Source: Microbacterium sp. 11MF (lineage in GTDB: Bacteria; Actinomycetota; Actinomycetes; Actinomycetales; Microbacteriaceae). Taken from it: a stretch of DNA of 64,000 bases. The notes under the pieces were generated by a model. That model saw only the letters and a program-made list of their open reading frames with translations, searched no databases and was not told where the DNA came from. Below are positions 26,854 through 35,471 of the stretch, piece after piece. The position numbers and the translations under genes are program-made. Every line of letters starts with the position of its first letter. The first letter of the stretch is position 1. Location of the stretch: the NCBI RefSeq assembly GCF_000383475.1, contig NZ_KB911461.1:372001-436000 (forward strand), read 5' to 3'.

Positions 26854-27444
26854 ATGAGCAACGCAACTGCCGCGGCGGCTGGCAAGATCCAGCCCCGCCT
26901 GAAGCAGAAGTACCAGAGCGAGATCAAGAAGGCTCTGCAGGAGGAGTTCGGTTACGCGAACGTCATGCAGATCCCCGGTCTCGTCAAGGTCGTCGTCAAC
27001 ACCGGTGTCGGTGAGGCTGCGCGCGACAGCAAGGTGATCGATGGTGCGGTCGACGACCTCACCAAGATCACCGGCCAGAAGCCGGTCGTCACCAAGGCCC
27101 GCAAGTCCATCGCGCAGTTCAAGCTGCGTGAGGGCCAGGCCATCGGTGCCCACGTCACCCTTCGCGGTGACCGCGCGTGGGAGTTCGTCGACCGCCTCGT
27201 CAACCTGGCGCTGCCCCGCATCCGCGACTTCCGTGGACTCTCGGCTGCCCAGTTCGACGGCAACGGCAACTACACCTTCGGTCTCCAGGAGCAGTCCGTG
27301 TTCCACGAGATCAACCAGGACAAGATCGACCGCGTCCGCGGTTTCGACATCACGATCGTGACGACGGCCAAGACGGATGACGAGGGTCGGGCGCTGCTGA
27401 AGCACCTCGGCTTCCCGTTCAAGTCGGCCGACGCTCAGGCGTGA
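26854..27444 (+). CDS. rplE: 50S ribosomal protein L5
   Basis: L5 (196 residues) binds 5S rRNA and contacts P-site tRNA. It shows [40 protein letters not shown] and [20 protein letters not shown]. It is the last gene before a hairpin. In most bacteria rpsN (S14) comes next, but here a 134-base spacer leads straight to rpsH. Confidence 0.99.
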   Translation: MSNATAAAAGKIQPRLKQKYQSEIKKALQEEFGYANVMQIPGLVKVVVNTGVGEAARDSKVIDGAVDDLTKITGQKPVVTKARKSIAQFKLREGQAIGAHVTLRGDRAWEFVDRLVNLALPRIRDFRGLSAAQFDGNGNYTFGLQEQSVFHEINQDKIDRVRGFDITIVTTAKTDDEGRALLKHLGFPFKSADAQA

Positions 27445-27459
27445 TCCGATAAGATCGAT

Positions 27460-27493
27460 CGTTCGGCCTCGGGGCGTGCTCCGGGGCCGAACG
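27460..27493 (+). terminator. Hairpin between rplE and rpsH
   Basis: A 13-bp stem (27460-27472 with 27481-27493, one wobble) and an 8-base loop lie 15 bases after rplE. No T-run follows, so partial termination or RNA processing is as likely as full termination. Confidence 0.6.
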
Positions 27494-27500
27494 ACTGCAC

Positions 27501-27509
27501 AACTGAATA
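27501..27509 (+). repeat. AACTGAATA motif, copy 2 (upstream of rpsH)
   Basis: An exact copy of the 9-mer seen before tuf, again immediately 3' of a GC-rich hairpin, 70 bases before rpsH. The immediate flanks CAC and T are also partly shared with copy 3. Confidence 0.5.
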
Positions 27510-27578
27510 TTGCTCATTCATAGAAGGTCGGCTGTCGTGTAACGGCAGTCGAAACCTCATGACTAAAGGAACACACTC

Positions 27579-27977
27579 ATGACGATGACAGACCCGGTCG
27601 CAGACATGCTGACCCGTCTGCGCAACGCGAACTCCGCGCACCACGACTCCGTCGCGCTGCCGAGCTCGAAGCTCAAGACGCACATCGCCGAGATCCTCCA
27701 GCAGGAGGGCTACATCTCCGGCTGGGAGGTCTCCGACGCTCGTGTCGGCCAGACCCTCACCCTCACCCTCAAGTACGGCCCGAACCGCGAGCGGTCGATC
27801 GCCGGAATCAAGCGCGTCTCGAAGCCCGGCCTCCGCGTCTACGCGAAGTCGAACGAGCTTCCCAAGGTCCTCGGTGGCCTCGGTGTCGCGATCCTGTCCA
27901 CCTCCTCTGGCCTCCTCACGGACCGCCAGGCCGAGCAGAAGGGCGTCGGCGGGGAAGTCCTCGCCTACGTGTGGTGA
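27579..27977 (+). CDS. rpsH: 30S ribosomal protein S8
   Basis: S8 (132 residues) binds helix 21 of 16S rRNA and regulates the spc operon in Escherichia coli. It has [40 protein letters not shown] and the C-terminal [20 protein letters not shown]. The ATG at 27579 has an AAAGGA ribosome binding site and gives the MTMTDP start usual in actinobacteria. It begins a new transcription or processing unit after the hairpin and AACTGAATA motif. Confidence 0.99.
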   Translation: MTMTDPVADMLTRLRNANSAHHDSVALPSSKLKTHIAEILQQEGYISGWEVSDARVGQTLTLTLKYGPNRERSIAGIKRVSKPGLRVYAKSNELPKVLGGLGVAILSTSSGLLTDRQAEQKGVGGEVLAYVW

Positions 27978-27983
27978 TCTGAC

Positions 27984-28520
27984 ATGTCGCGTATTGGACG
28001 TCTTCCCATCGACATCCCCGCCGGCGTGACCGTTTCGGTCTCCGGCCAGGACGTCGCCGTCAAGGGCCCCAAGGGTGAGCTCAGCCTCACCGTTGCACAG
28101 CCCATCGAGGTCAAGGTCGAGGAGAACCAGGTTCTGGTCTCCCGCCCCGATGACGAGCGCGAGTCCCGTGCTCTCCACGGGCTGACCCGTACCCTCATCA
28201 ACAACAACATCATCGGCGTGACCCAGGGCTACACCAAGGGCCTCGAGGTCGTCGGCACGGGTTACCGCGTCGCTCAGAAGGGCACGGCGGTCGAGTTCGC
28301 TCTCGGCTTCTCGCACCCCGTTCTGGTCGAGGCTCCCGCGGGCATCACGCTCACCGTCGAGGGCAACAACAAGGTGACCGTCGCCGGTATCTCGAAGCAG
28401 GCCGTCGGCGAGGCAGCTGCCAACATCCGCAAGATCCGCAAGCCCGAGCCGTACAAGGGCAAGGGTGTGCGGTACGCGGGCGAGGTCGTTCGCCGCAAGG
28501 CCGGAAAGAGTGGTAAGTAA
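27984..28520 (+). CDS. rplF: 50S ribosomal protein L6
   Basis: L6 (178 residues) lies near the factor-binding site of the 50S subunit. It starts [20 protein letters not shown], includes [12 protein letters not shown], and ends with the diagnostic [20 protein letters not shown]. It starts 6 bases after rpsH and is followed 2 bases later by rplR. Confidence 0.99.
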   Translation: MSRIGRLPIDIPAGVTVSVSGQDVAVKGPKGELSLTVAQPIEVKVEENQVLVSRPDDERESRALHGLTRTLINNNIIGVTQGYTKGLEVVGTGYRVAQKGTAVEFALGFSHPVLVEAPAGITLTVEGNNKVTVAGISKQAVGEAAANIRKIRKPEPYKGKGVRYAGEVVRRKAGKSGK

Positions 28521-28522
28521 CC

Positions 28523-28882
28523 ATGGCTCTTAAGTCGAAGTCCGACGCACGTTCGCGTCGTCACCTCCGTCTTCGCAAGAAGATCGTGGGCTCCGAGGTG
28601 CGTCCGCGCCTCGTCGTGACCCGCTCCGCCCGCCACGTCTTCGTTCAGCTCGTCGACGACAGCAAGGGCACCACGCTGGCCTCCGCCTCGACCCTCGAGT
28701 CGGACCTGCGCACGTTCGACGGTGACAAGACCGCCAAGGCCCGCAAGGTCGGCGAACTCGTTGCTGAGCGTGCCAAGGCTGCCGGCATCGAGACGGTCGT
28801 GTTCGACCGCGGCGGCAACCGCTACGCGGGCCGCGTCGCTGCGATCGCCGATGGCGCTCGCGAAGGAGGTCTGAAGCTGTGA
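28523..28882 (+). CDS. rplR: 50S ribosomal protein L18
   Basis: L18 (119 residues) delivers 5S rRNA together with L5. It has [40 protein letters not shown] and the C-terminal [20 protein letters not shown]. Its stop overlaps the rpsE GTG by four bases. Confidence 0.99.
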   Translation: MALKSKSDARSRRHLRLRKKIVGSEVRPRLVVTRSARHVFVQLVDDSKGTTLASASTLESDLRTFDGDKTAKARKVGELVAERAKAAGIETVVFDRGGNRYAGRVAAIADGAREGGLKL

Positions 28883-29565
28883 CCGAGAACAAGGAGAACG
28901 AAGTGACCGCGACCGAGCAGCCCGCTGCGGCTGCGGCTACGGCCGAGGCTCCCGCCGAGCGTGAGCGCGAGCCGCGCCGCGGTGGCCGCGAGCGCAGCCA
29001 GACCCGCGACCGCAACTCGCGCGACCGGGGCGACAACCAGTTCCTCGAGCGCGTCGTCACGATCAACCGTGTGTCCAAGGTCGTCAAGGGTGGTCGTCGC
29101 TTCAGCTTCACCGCACTCGTCGTCGTGGGCGACGGCAACGGTCTCGTCGGTGTCGGCTACGGCAAGGCGCGCGAAGTCCCCCTCGCCATCTCCAAGGGTG
29201 TCGAAGAGGCCAAGCGCAACTTCTTCCGGGTGCCGCGCGTCGGCTCCAGCATCCCCCACCCCGTCCAGGGTGAGGCTGCTGCCGGTGTCGTGCTGCTCCG
29301 TCCGGCTGCTGCCGGTACCGGTGTTATCGCCGGTGGTCCGGTCCGCGCCGTCCTCGAGTGCGCCGGCATCCACGATGTGCTGTCGAAGTCGCTCGGTTCG
29401 TCGAACACGATCAACATCGTGCACGCGACCGTTGCGGCGCTGAAGCAGCTCGAAGAGCCGCGCGCCGTCGCCGCTCGTCGTGGTCTCGACTTCGACCAGG
29501 TCGCGCCCGCGCGTCTTGTTCGTGCCGAGGCCGACGCCGCCAAGGCTGCAAAGGTGGGTGCATGA
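28879..29565 (+). CDS. rpsE: 30S ribosomal protein S5
   Basis: S5 is involved in decoding accuracy and mRNA unwinding. The core, from about residue 55, has [40 protein letters not shown] and [20 protein letters not shown]. The 228-residue protein has an N-terminal extension of about 50 disordered residues rich in Ala, Glu and Arg, common in the family Microbacteriaceae. The GTG start overlaps the rplR stop (GTGA); a second GTG at 28903 has AAGGAG upstream and is possible. Confidence 0.97.
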   Translation: MTENKENEVTATEQPAAAAATAEAPAEREREPRRGGRERSQTRDRNSRDRGDNQFLERVVTINRVSKVVKGGRRFSFTALVVVGDGNGLVGVGYGKAREVPLAISKGVEEAKRNFFRVPRVGSSIPHPVQGEAAAGVVLLRPAAAGTGVIAGGPVRAVLECAGIHDVLSKSLGSSNTINIVHATVAALKQLEEPRAVAARRGLDFDQVAPARLVRAEADAAKAAKVGA

Positions 29566-29750
29566 TGGCTGCTCGTCTGAAGGTGACCCAGGTCAAGTCC
29601 AAGGTGAGCGAAAAGCAGAACCAGCGTGACACGCTGCGTTCGCTCGGTCTTAAGCGGATCAACGACTCCGTCGTTCGTCCCGATGACGCGCAGACGCGCG
29701 GTTACATCAAGACCGTCGCGCACCTCGTGAAGGTTGAGGAGATCGACTGA
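29565..29750 (+). CDS. rpmD: 50S ribosomal protein L30
   Basis: L30 (61 residues) shows the single-domain form [40 protein letters not shown] and [16 protein letters not shown]. The ATG at 29565 overlaps the rpsE stop as TGATG, matching the other junctions in this operon; the ATG at 29562 is an alternative adding one Met. The stop overlaps the rplO ATG. Confidence 0.97.
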   Translation: MAARLKVTQVKSKVSEKQNQRDTLRSLGLKRINDSVVRPDDAQTRGYIKTVAHLVKVEEID

Positions 29751-30310
29751 TGGCTGAGAAGAAGGACGAGACGGTCGAGACCGTCGAGCCCAAGGCCAAG
29801 AAGCCGGCAACCCGGAAGGCTGCGGCCAAGCCCGCTGCCGACAAGGCTGCCCCGAAGAAGGATGCGGCACGCCCCGGCGTGCTGAAGGTCCACCACCTGC
29901 GTCCGGTCCCCGGATCCAACGTCGCGAAGACCCGTGTCGGTCGCGGTGAGGGCTCCAAGGGTAAGACGTCGGGCCGCGGTACCAAGGGTACGAAGGCTCG
30001 TTACCAGGTCAAGGTGGGCTTCGAGGGCGGGCAGATGCCCCTCCACATGCGTACGCCGAAGCTGCGCGGGTTCAAGAACCCGTTCCGCGTCGAGTACCAG
30101 GTGGTCAACCTCGACAAGCTCGCGGAGCTGTACCCCAATGGTGGCGACGTCACCATCACGGATCTGGTCGCCAAGGGCGCCGTCCGCAAGAACGAGAAGG
30201 TCAAGGTGCTCGGCACCGGCGACATCTCGGTCGCGCTGACGGTCTCCGTCGACAAGGTCTCGGGATCGGCCGAGCAGAAGATCGTCGCCGCTGGCGGTTC
30301 GATCAAGTAA
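29750..30310 (+). CDS. rplO: 50S ribosomal protein L15
   Basis: L15 is a late-assembly protein. The core, from about residue 44, has [40 protein letters not shown] and [20 protein letters not shown]. The protein is 186 residues, about 40 longer than usual, because of an N-terminal lysine-, alanine- and proline-rich extension ([20 protein letters not shown]) that looks like a histone H1 tail. It closes the spc ribosomal run before a strong hairpin and secY. Confidence 0.98.
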   Translation: MAEKKDETVETVEPKAKKPATRKAAAKPAADKAAPKKDAARPGVLKVHHLRPVPGSNVAKTRVGRGEGSKGKTSGRGTKGTKARYQVKVGFEGGQMPLHMRTPKLRGFKNPFRVEYQVVNLDKLAELYPNGGDVTITDLVAKGAVRKNEKVKVLGTGDISVALTVSVDKVSGSAEQKIVAAGGSIK

Positions 30311-30318
30311 TCACGTGC

Positions 30319-30348
30319 CAGGGGCCGGAGGGTAACCTCCGGCCCCTG
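30319..30348 (+). terminator. Hairpin between rplO and secY
   Basis: A perfect 13-bp stem (30319-30331 with 30336-30348) with loop GTAA begins 8 bases after the rplO stop and is followed by TTG. It probably reduces, rather than abolishes, read-through into secY. Confidence 0.75.
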
Positions 30349-30410
30349 TTGCCGTATGTTGGAGTGCGGCCCGTCTGGGCGGGCCCGGCATCCCACTGGA
30401 GGAAATCCCC

Positions 30411-31736
30411 TTGTTCAGCGCCATCGCGCGGGTCTTCCGCACCCCGGATCTGCGTCGGAAGATCGGTTTCACGCTCGGCATCATCGCCATCTACCGATTC
30501 GGCGCGCACATCCCGGCTCCGTTCGTCGACTTCCCGAACGTGAAGACCTGTCTCGACCAGTCGGGCTCCACCCAGGGCCTCCTGTCGCTGGTCAACCTCT
30601 TCTCCGGCGGCGCCCTGCTGCAGCTGTCGATCTTCGCCCTCGGTGTCATGCCGTACATCACGGCGACGATCATCGTTCAGCTCCTGCGCGTCGTCATCCC
30701 TCACTTCGAGACGCTGTACAAGGAAGGCCAGGCCGGCCAGGCCAAGCTGACCCAGTACACCCGGTACCTGACGATCGCGCTGGCGCTCCTCCAGTCGACC
30801 ACCCTCGTCACCGTGGCCCGCTCGGGCCAGCTCTTCGGCATCTCCGGTGTCGCCGAGTGCCAGCAGCTCCTCACCGACGAGGCCTGGTGGGCACAGCTCC
30901 TCATGATCGCCACCCTCACCGCGGGGACCGGCCTCATCATGTGGATGGCCGAGCTCGTCACCGAGCGCGGCATCGGCAACGGCATGTCCCTCCTCATCTT
31001 CACCTCGATCGCTGCGACGTTCCCGTCCGCGCTGTGGAGCATCGCCGTCGCGCGCAGCTTCGAGATCTTCCTCCTCGTCCTGGCCGTCGGCATCGCCACC
31101 GTCGCGCTCGTCGTCTTCGTCGAGCAGTCGCAGCGACGCATCCCGGTCCAGTACGCGAAGCGCATGGTCGGTCGCCGGACGCTCGGCGGCAGCAACACCT
31201 ACATCCCGATCAAGGTGAACATGGCCGGCGTCGTGCCCGTCATCTTCGCCTCCTCGCTGCTGTACATCCCGGCGCTGATCGCGCAGTTCAACGCCAACCC
31301 GGCGGCGGACGGCAGCGTCCCCGGTTGGGTGTCCTGGATCCAGGCGAACTTCGTCAACGGTGACCACCCGCTGTACATGGCGGTGTACTTCCTCCTCATC
31401 ATCGGGTTCACCTACTTCTACGTCGCGATCACGTTCAACCCCGTCGAGGTCGCCGACAACATGAAGAAGTACGGCGGGTTCATCCCCGGCATCCGTGCGG
31501 GTCGTCCCACGGCCGAGTACCTCGACTACGTCCTGACCCGCATCACCCTGCCGGGTTCCATCTACCTGGGCCTCATCGCCCTGCTTCCCCTTCTCGCCCT
31601 CGCCACGGTCGGCGCCAACCAGAACTTCCCGTTCGGCGGCGCCTCGATCCTGATCATCGTCGGCGTCGGTCTCGAGACCGTGAAGCAGATCGACGCCCAG
31701 CTCCAGCAGCGCCACTACGAAGGACTCCTCCGATGA
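30411..31736 (+). CDS. secY: Preprotein translocase subunit SecY
   Basis: SecY is the ten-helix channel of the Sec translocon in the cytoplasmic membrane. The 441-residue protein starts LFSAIARVFRTPDLRRKIGF, has the plug and lateral gate regions, the cytosolic loop GRRTLGGSNTYIPIKVNMAG, and YGGFIPGIRAGRPTAEYLDY near the end. The start is TTG, preceded by GGAGGAAA (30398-30405). The last four bases overlap the adk ATG, so SecY and Adk are translationally coupled. Confidence 0.98.
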   Translation: MFSAIARVFRTPDLRRKIGFTLGIIAIYRFGAHIPAPFVDFPNVKTCLDQSGSTQGLLSLVNLFSGGALLQLSIFALGVMPYITATIIVQLLRVVIPHFETLYKEGQAGQAKLTQYTRYLTIALALLQSTTLVTVARSGQLFGISGVAECQQLLTDEAWWAQLLMIATLTAGTGLIMWMAELVTERGIGNGMSLLIFTSIAATFPSALWSIAVARSFEIFLLVLAVGIATVALVVFVEQSQRRIPVQYAKRMVGRRTLGGSNTYIPIKVNMAGVVPVIFASSLLYIPALIAQFNANPAADGSVPGWVSWIQANFVNGDHPLYMAVYFLLIIGFTYFYVAITFNPVEVADNMKKYGGFIPGIRAGRPTAEYLDYVLTRITLPGSIYLGLIALLPLLALATVGANQNFPFGGASILIIVGVGLETVKQIDAQLQQRHYEGLLR

Positions 31737-32326
31737 CGCAGACCCCCGCCCGCCTCCTGATCATCGGCCCGCAAGGTTCGGGCAAGGGGACGCAGGGGGC
31801 CCGGATCGCCGATCTGCTCGGCATCCCGACCGTCTCCACCGGAGACGTCTTCCGCGCGAACGTCAAGGACGGCACCGAGCTCGGCCTGAAGGTCAAGGCA
31901 CTGATCGACGCCGGCGACCTGGTTCCGGACGACCTGACGAGTGAGATCGTCCGCGACCGGCTGGAGCAGGAGGATGCCGCAGAGGGCTTCCTCCTCGATG
32001 GGTACCCGCGGAACCTCGGCCAGGTCGGTGACCTGGATGCGTTCCTCGACGGGCGAGGTGAGCCGCTCACCGCGGTCATCGAGCTCTCGGTTCCCCGGGA
32101 CGAGTCGATCGCGCGGCTCTCGCGTCGCGCGGCCGAGCAGGGCCGGTCCGACGACAACGAGGAGTCGATCGCCAAGCGGCTCTCGATCTACGAGTCCGAG
32201 ACGGCACCCATCCTCGACGTCTACCGCGAGCGCGGCATCGTCGACGAGATCGACGGTGTGGGCTCGCTCGACGAGATCACCGAGCGCATCGCGGCGGCCC
32301 TCGCAGCGCGCGGCATCACCGCCTGA
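31733..32326 (+). CDS. adk: Adenylate kinase
   Basis: Adenylate kinase interconverts ATP plus AMP and two ADP. The 197-residue protein has a P-loop IIGPQGSGKGTQGARIADLL, STGDVFRANV, the AMP site DGYPRNLGQVGDLDAFL and a shortened LID region (RRAAEQGRSDDNEESIAKRL), so it is a short-type enzyme without the zinc-binding LID. It is coupled to secY by an ATGA overlap and to map by TGATG, the usual actinobacterial order. Confidence 0.97.
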   Translation: MTQTPARLLIIGPQGSGKGTQGARIADLLGIPTVSTGDVFRANVKDGTELGLKVKALIDAGDLVPDDLTSEIVRDRLEQEDAAEGFLLDGYPRNLGQVGDLDAFLDGRGEPLTAVIELSVPRDESIARLSRRAAEQGRSDDNEESIAKRLSIYESETAPILDVYRERGIVDEIDGVGSLDEITERIAAALAARGITA

Positions 32327-33159
32327 TGGTGTTCCGCCGCTCCATCTACAAGACTCCCGCGCAGCTGCGCGCGATGGTCGCCCCCGGCCTCATCACGGCG
32401 GCTGCGCTGGATGCGGTGCGTCCGGCGGTCCGAGCCGGTGTCACGACGGCCGAGCTCGACGCGATCGCGGAGGCGACGATCGTCGCTCGCGGTGCGGAGT
32501 CGAACTTCCAGCTCGTCCGCGGCTACCGCCACACGACCTGCATCTCGGTCAACCAGGAGGTCGTCCACGGCATCCCCGGCGACCGTGTCCTGCAGTCGGG
32601 CGACATCGTCTCGATCGACTGCGGTGCGCAGTTCGAGGGGTGGAACGGCGACTCGGCCATCACGATCGTCGTCCCGGATCCGGAGCGGCCTGAGCTCGTC
32701 GCGCGTCGGCAGCGACTGTCCGATGTGACCGAGGGGTCGCTGTGGGCCGGCATCGCCGCGTTGGCCTCGGCGTCACGCGTCGGTGAGATCGGCGACGCCG
32801 TGCAGACCTACGTCGAGTCGTCGGGGGAGGGCTACGGCATCCTTCGCGACTACGTCGGGCACGGGATCGGACGCAAGATGCACGAGGGGCCGACGGTCTT
32901 CAACTACCGCGTCGAAGACCTCGGGCCCGAGGTGCGGCCCGGTCTGTGCGTCGCCATCGAGCCGATGATCGTCGGCGGAGACGAGGCGACCCTGGTCGAG
33001 GACGACGACTGGACCGTCAGCACCGTCGACGGTGAGGACGGCTCCCATTGGGAACATAGCGTCGCGGTGCACGATGGAGGCATCTGGGTGCTGACCGCAC
33101 CCGACGGCGGTGCCGCGGGTCTCGCCGCTTTCGGTGTCACCCCGACCCCCATCTCCTGA
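32326..33159 (+). CDS. map: Methionine aminopeptidase, type I
   Basis: Methionine aminopeptidase removes N-terminal Met from nascent proteins. The 277-residue enzyme has the metal ligands in SIDCGAQFEGWNGDSAIT (two Asp), YVGHGIGRKMHEGP (His), AIEPM (Glu) and WEHSVAV (Glu). The N-terminus lacks the zinc-finger SH3-like extension seen in some actinobacterial isoforms. It overlaps adk by one base and is followed 12 bases later by a thiol-disulfide protein gene. Confidence 0.97.
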   Translation: MVFRRSIYKTPAQLRAMVAPGLITAAALDAVRPAVRAGVTTAELDAIAEATIVARGAESNFQLVRGYRHTTCISVNQEVVHGIPGDRVLQSGDIVSIDCGAQFEGWNGDSAITIVVPDPERPELVARRQRLSDVTEGSLWAGIAALASASRVGEIGDAVQTYVESSGEGYGILRDYVGHGIGRKMHEGPTVFNYRVEDLGPEVRPGLCVAIEPMIVGGDEATLVEDDDWTVSTVDGEDGSHWEHSVAVHDGGIWVLTAPDGGAAGLAAFGVTPTPIS

Positions 33160-33171
33160 GAGGACACGCTC

Positions 33172-33849
33172 ATGGCCACCGCCACGCGCAAGACCAATTG
33201 GTTCGCGATCTGGATCAGCGTGGGGGTGGTGGTCGTCCTCGTGGGCCTCGTCGCCGTCGTCGCCGTGTTGAACTCCCGCGCGACCGACCCGGGTCCGGTG
33301 CCCGCGGCCAGCGGCATCAACCGGGAGACCGGTGCGATCACCTTCGGCAAGGGGCCCGACAAGGTGTCGACGTACGTCGACTTCATGTGCCCTTACTGCG
33401 GTCAGTTCGAAGAGGCAGAGGGCAAGACCATCTCGGGCCTGGTCGACGACGGCAGCATCACCCTCGAGGTGCACCCCGTCACGATCCTCGACCGTCTCTC
33501 GCAGGGCACCGAGTACTCGAGCCGTGCGGCATCCGCCATGTACGCCGTCGCCGAGGCCGACCCGGCCAACGCCTACGCGTTCTTCCGGGCCCTGTACGAC
33601 AACCAGCCCAAGGAGCAGACGCCGGGCCTGACCGACGAAGAGCTGATCTCGCTGGCAAAGGACTCCGGTGTGAAGATGACCGCGAAGCTCGAGAAGGCGA
33701 TCAAGGACCACGAGTACAAGAGCTTCGCGCAGTCGCAGGAGCTCCCCGAAGGCGCCACGGGCACGCCGACGCTTCTGGTCAACGACCAGATCGTTCCGGT
33801 CACCTACGACGCTCAGAAGGACATCGTCGCCAACCTCACGTCGCGTTGA
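33172..33849 (+). CDS. Membrane-anchored DsbA-like thioredoxin-fold protein
   Basis: This 225-residue protein has an N-terminal membrane helix (FAIWISVGVVVVLVGLVAVV) and an extracytoplasmic thioredoxin fold with the active site CPYC in YVDFMCPYCGQFEEAEG and the cis-proline segment GATGTPTLLVN. This is the DsbA/DsbG-like family that oxidises or isomerises disulfides in exported proteins. The gene lies between map and infA. I saw no thiol oxidase (VKOR or DsbB) gene in the window. Confidence 0.88.
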   Translation: MATATRKTNWFAIWISVGVVVVLVGLVAVVAVLNSRATDPGPVPAASGINRETGAITFGKGPDKVSTYVDFMCPYCGQFEEAEGKTISGLVDDGSITLEVHPVTILDRLSQGTEYSSRAASAMYAVAEADPANAYAFFRALYDNQPKEQTPGLTDEELISLAKDSGVKMTAKLEKAIKDHEYKSFAQSQELPEGATGTPTLLVNDQIVPVTYDAQKDIVANLTSR

Positions 33850-33903
33850 CCGGTAGCCCCCGGCGCGTGACGCGCCCGAGTGGCGGGGTGGTCCGATATC
33901 ACG

Positions 33904-33909
33904 TACACT
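33904..33909 (+). promoter_or_regulatory. Candidate -10 box for infA
   Basis: TACACT, identical to the -10 candidate of tuf, lies about 95 bases before infA in a more AT-rich stretch (ATATCACGTACACTAAATC). TGGCGG, 17 bases upstream, is a weak -35. Confidence 0.5.
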
Positions 33910-33963
33910 AAATCTTTGGTGCGTTGCGCCTGTTTCGGCGTGTCACCACAATCCCCACTCACC

Positions 33964-33981
33964 GCAGACCGACCGGTCTGC
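33964..33981 (+). promoter_or_regulatory. Hairpin in the infA leader
   Basis: GCAGACC/GGTCTGC form a 7-bp stem with a 4-base loop, ending 17 bases before the infA ATG. It could affect translation initiation. It is close to the start codon but does not cover it. Confidence 0.35.
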
Positions 33982-33998
33982 CAACTGTAAGCGAGCGT

Positions 33999-34220
33999 AT
34001 GGCCAAGAAAGACGGTGTCATCGAGATCGAGGGCGTGATCTCCGAGGCTTTGCCGAACGCGATGTTCCGCGTCGAGCTCAGCAACGGTCACAAGGTCCTG
34101 GCCACGATCTCCGGCAAGATGCGGCAGAACTACATCCGCATCATCCCCGAAGACCGCGTGGTCGTGGAGCTGTCGCCCTACGACCTGACCCGCGGCCGCA
34201 TCGTCTACCGCTACCGCTAG
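33999..34220 (+). CDS. infA: Translation initiation factor IF-1
   Basis: IF-1 blocks the A site during initiation. The 73-residue OB-fold protein [20 protein letters not shown], with [20 protein letters not shown] and [20 protein letters not shown], matches the family end to end. The ATG at 33999 is the only start that gives the standard length; a longer frame upstream is not real. It heads a group with rpmJ, rpsM, rpsK, rpoA and rplQ. Confidence 0.99.
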   Translation: MAKKDGVIEIEGVISEALPNAMFRVELSNGHKVLATISGKMRQNYIRIIPEDRVVVELSPYDLTRGRIVYRYR

Positions 34221-34283
34221 ACCGGTCGAGAAGTAACGCCGCGCTCGTCAGAGCGTCGGCGAAGACAGCGAATCAGGAACATC

Positions 34284-34400
34284 ATGAAGGTCAACCCCTC
34301 CGTCAAGCCCATCTGCGACCACTGCAAGGTCATCCGCCGCCACGGCCGCGTCATGGTCATCTGCAAGTCGAACCCGCGTCACAAGCAGCGCCAGGGCTGA
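34284..34400 (+). CDS. rpmJ: 50S ribosomal protein L36
   Basis: This gene codes for a 38-residue protein, [20 protein letters not shown] followed by [18 protein letters not shown]. The zinc ligands C-x2-C, C and H are all present (Cys11, Cys14, Cys27, His32), so this is the zinc-binding C+ form. It lies in its usual place between infA and rpsM. An alternative zinc-free L36 may exist elsewhere. Confidence 0.98.
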   Translation: MKVNPSVKPICDHCKVIRRHGRVMVICKSNPRHKQRQG

Positions 34401-34406
34401 TGGGAT

Positions 34407-34423
34407 GCCGCGCCTCGCGCGGC
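34407..34423 (+). terminator. Short GC hairpin after rpmJ
   Basis: GCCGCGC/GCGCGGC form a 7-bp stem with a 3-base loop, 6 bases after the rpmJ stop. There is no T-run. Together with the following AACTGAATA motif it repeats the hairpin-plus-motif arrangement seen before tuf and rpsH. Confidence 0.45.
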
Positions 34424-34435
34424 CCGCAGGCTCAC

Positions 34436-34444
34436 AACTGAATA
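34436..34444 (+). repeat. AACTGAATA motif, copy 3 (upstream of rpsM)
   Basis: Third exact copy of the 9-mer, with the flank CTCAC before it, 102 bases before rpsM. A degenerate form, CACAACTCAACAC, follows the hairpin before rpoA at 35407-35419. Confidence 0.5.
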
Positions 34445-34546
34445 CATCTCGGCAGGATCAGAACCCGCTCAGCGGGGGACACCTCGGGTCGGAGGCCCGG
34501 GCACCGATCCTGCTCCACACCTCCACCGACTCCTAGGAGACATCGC

Positions 34547-34921
34547 ATGGCACGTCTTGCCGGCGTTGACATCCCGCGCGACAAGCGCGTGGTGATCGCC
34601 CTCACCTACATCTACGGCATCGGCCGTACCCGCTCCGTCGAGATCCTCACCTCGACCGGTATCGACGAGTCGATCCGCGTCAAGGACCTCAGTGACGAGC
34701 AGCTGGTCGCTCTCCGCGACCACATCGAAGGCACCTACAAGGTGGAAGGTGACCTCCGCCGTGAGGTCGCCGCTGACATCCGCCGCAAGGTCGAGATCGG
34801 CTCGTACGAGGGCATCCGCCACCGTCGCGGCCTGCCTGTGCGCGGCCAGCGCACGAAGACCAACGCGCGTACCCGCAAGGGTCCCAAGCGCACCGTCGCC
34901 GGCAAGAAGAAGGCGCGCTAA
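34547..34921 (+). CDS. rpsM: 30S ribosomal protein S13
   Basis: S13 (124 residues) is in the 30S head and contacts tRNA and the 50S subunit. It has [20 protein letters not shown], the helix-turn-helix-like region, and the basic tail [20 protein letters not shown]. It is followed 34 bases later by rpsK, as in most bacteria. Confidence 0.99.
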   Translation: MARLAGVDIPRDKRVVIALTYIYGIGRTRSVEILTSTGIDESIRVKDLSDEQLVALRDHIEGTYKVEGDLRREVAADIRRKVEIGSYEGIRHRRGLPVRGQRTKTNARTRKGPKRTVAGKKKAR

Positions 34922-34955
34922 AGCGCCGCCGCCACAGGTTTAGGAGAACACTCAC

Positions 34956-35354
34956 ATGGCACAGGCCAAGTCCGCAGCGCGCAAGCCGCGCCGCAAGGAG
35001 AAGAAGAACATCGCGTTGGGCCAGGCCCACATCAAGTCGACGTTCAACAACACGATCGTCTCGATCACCGACCCCTCGGGTGCGGTCATCAGCTGGGCCT
35101 CCTCGGGTGGCGTCGGCTTCAAGGGTTCGCGCAAGTCGACCCCGTACGCCGCCGGCATGGCCGCCGAGTCCGCTGCGCGTCAGGCGCAGGAGCACGGCGT
35201 CAAGAAGGTCGACGTCTTCGTCAAGGGTCCCGGCTCGGGCCGCGAGACCGCGATCCGTTCGCTGACCGCTGCCGGCCTCGAGGTCGGTTCGATCCAGGAC
35301 GTCACGCCCCAGGCCCACAACGGCTGCCGTCCCCCGAAGCGCCGCCGCGTCTGA
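34956..35354 (+). CDS. rpsK: 30S ribosomal protein S11
   Basis: S11 (132 residues) forms part of the platform near the E site. It has [40 protein letters not shown] and the C-terminal [18 protein letters not shown]. It is followed by a strong hairpin before rpoA. No rpsD (S4) lies between them; in many actinobacteria rpsD is located elsewhere or follows rpsK. Confidence 0.99.
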   Translation: MAQAKSAARKPRRKEKKNIALGQAHIKSTFNNTIVSITDPSGAVISWASSGGVGFKGSRKSTPYAAGMAAESAARQAQEHGVKKVDVFVKGPGSGRETAIRSLTAAGLEVGSIQDVTPQAHNGCRPPKRRRV

Positions 35355-35362
35355 TCCTCGAC

Positions 35363-35402
35363 GGATGCCGGGGGTGGCGACGCGAGTCGCGCCCCGGCAT
35401 CC
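35363..35402 (+). terminator. Hairpin between rpsK and rpoA
   Basis: An 11-bp outer stem (GGATGCCGGGG/CCCCGGCATCC) with an inner GCGAC/GTCGC hairpin begins 9 bases after rpsK. There is no T-run, so partial termination or processing is likely. The arms are GGATGCC heptamers. Confidence 0.65.
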
Positions 35403-35471
35403 CGGACACAACTCAACACTTCACCAATTGCACGTGTCATATAGCGGTCACGTGATTGAAAGGAACACATA

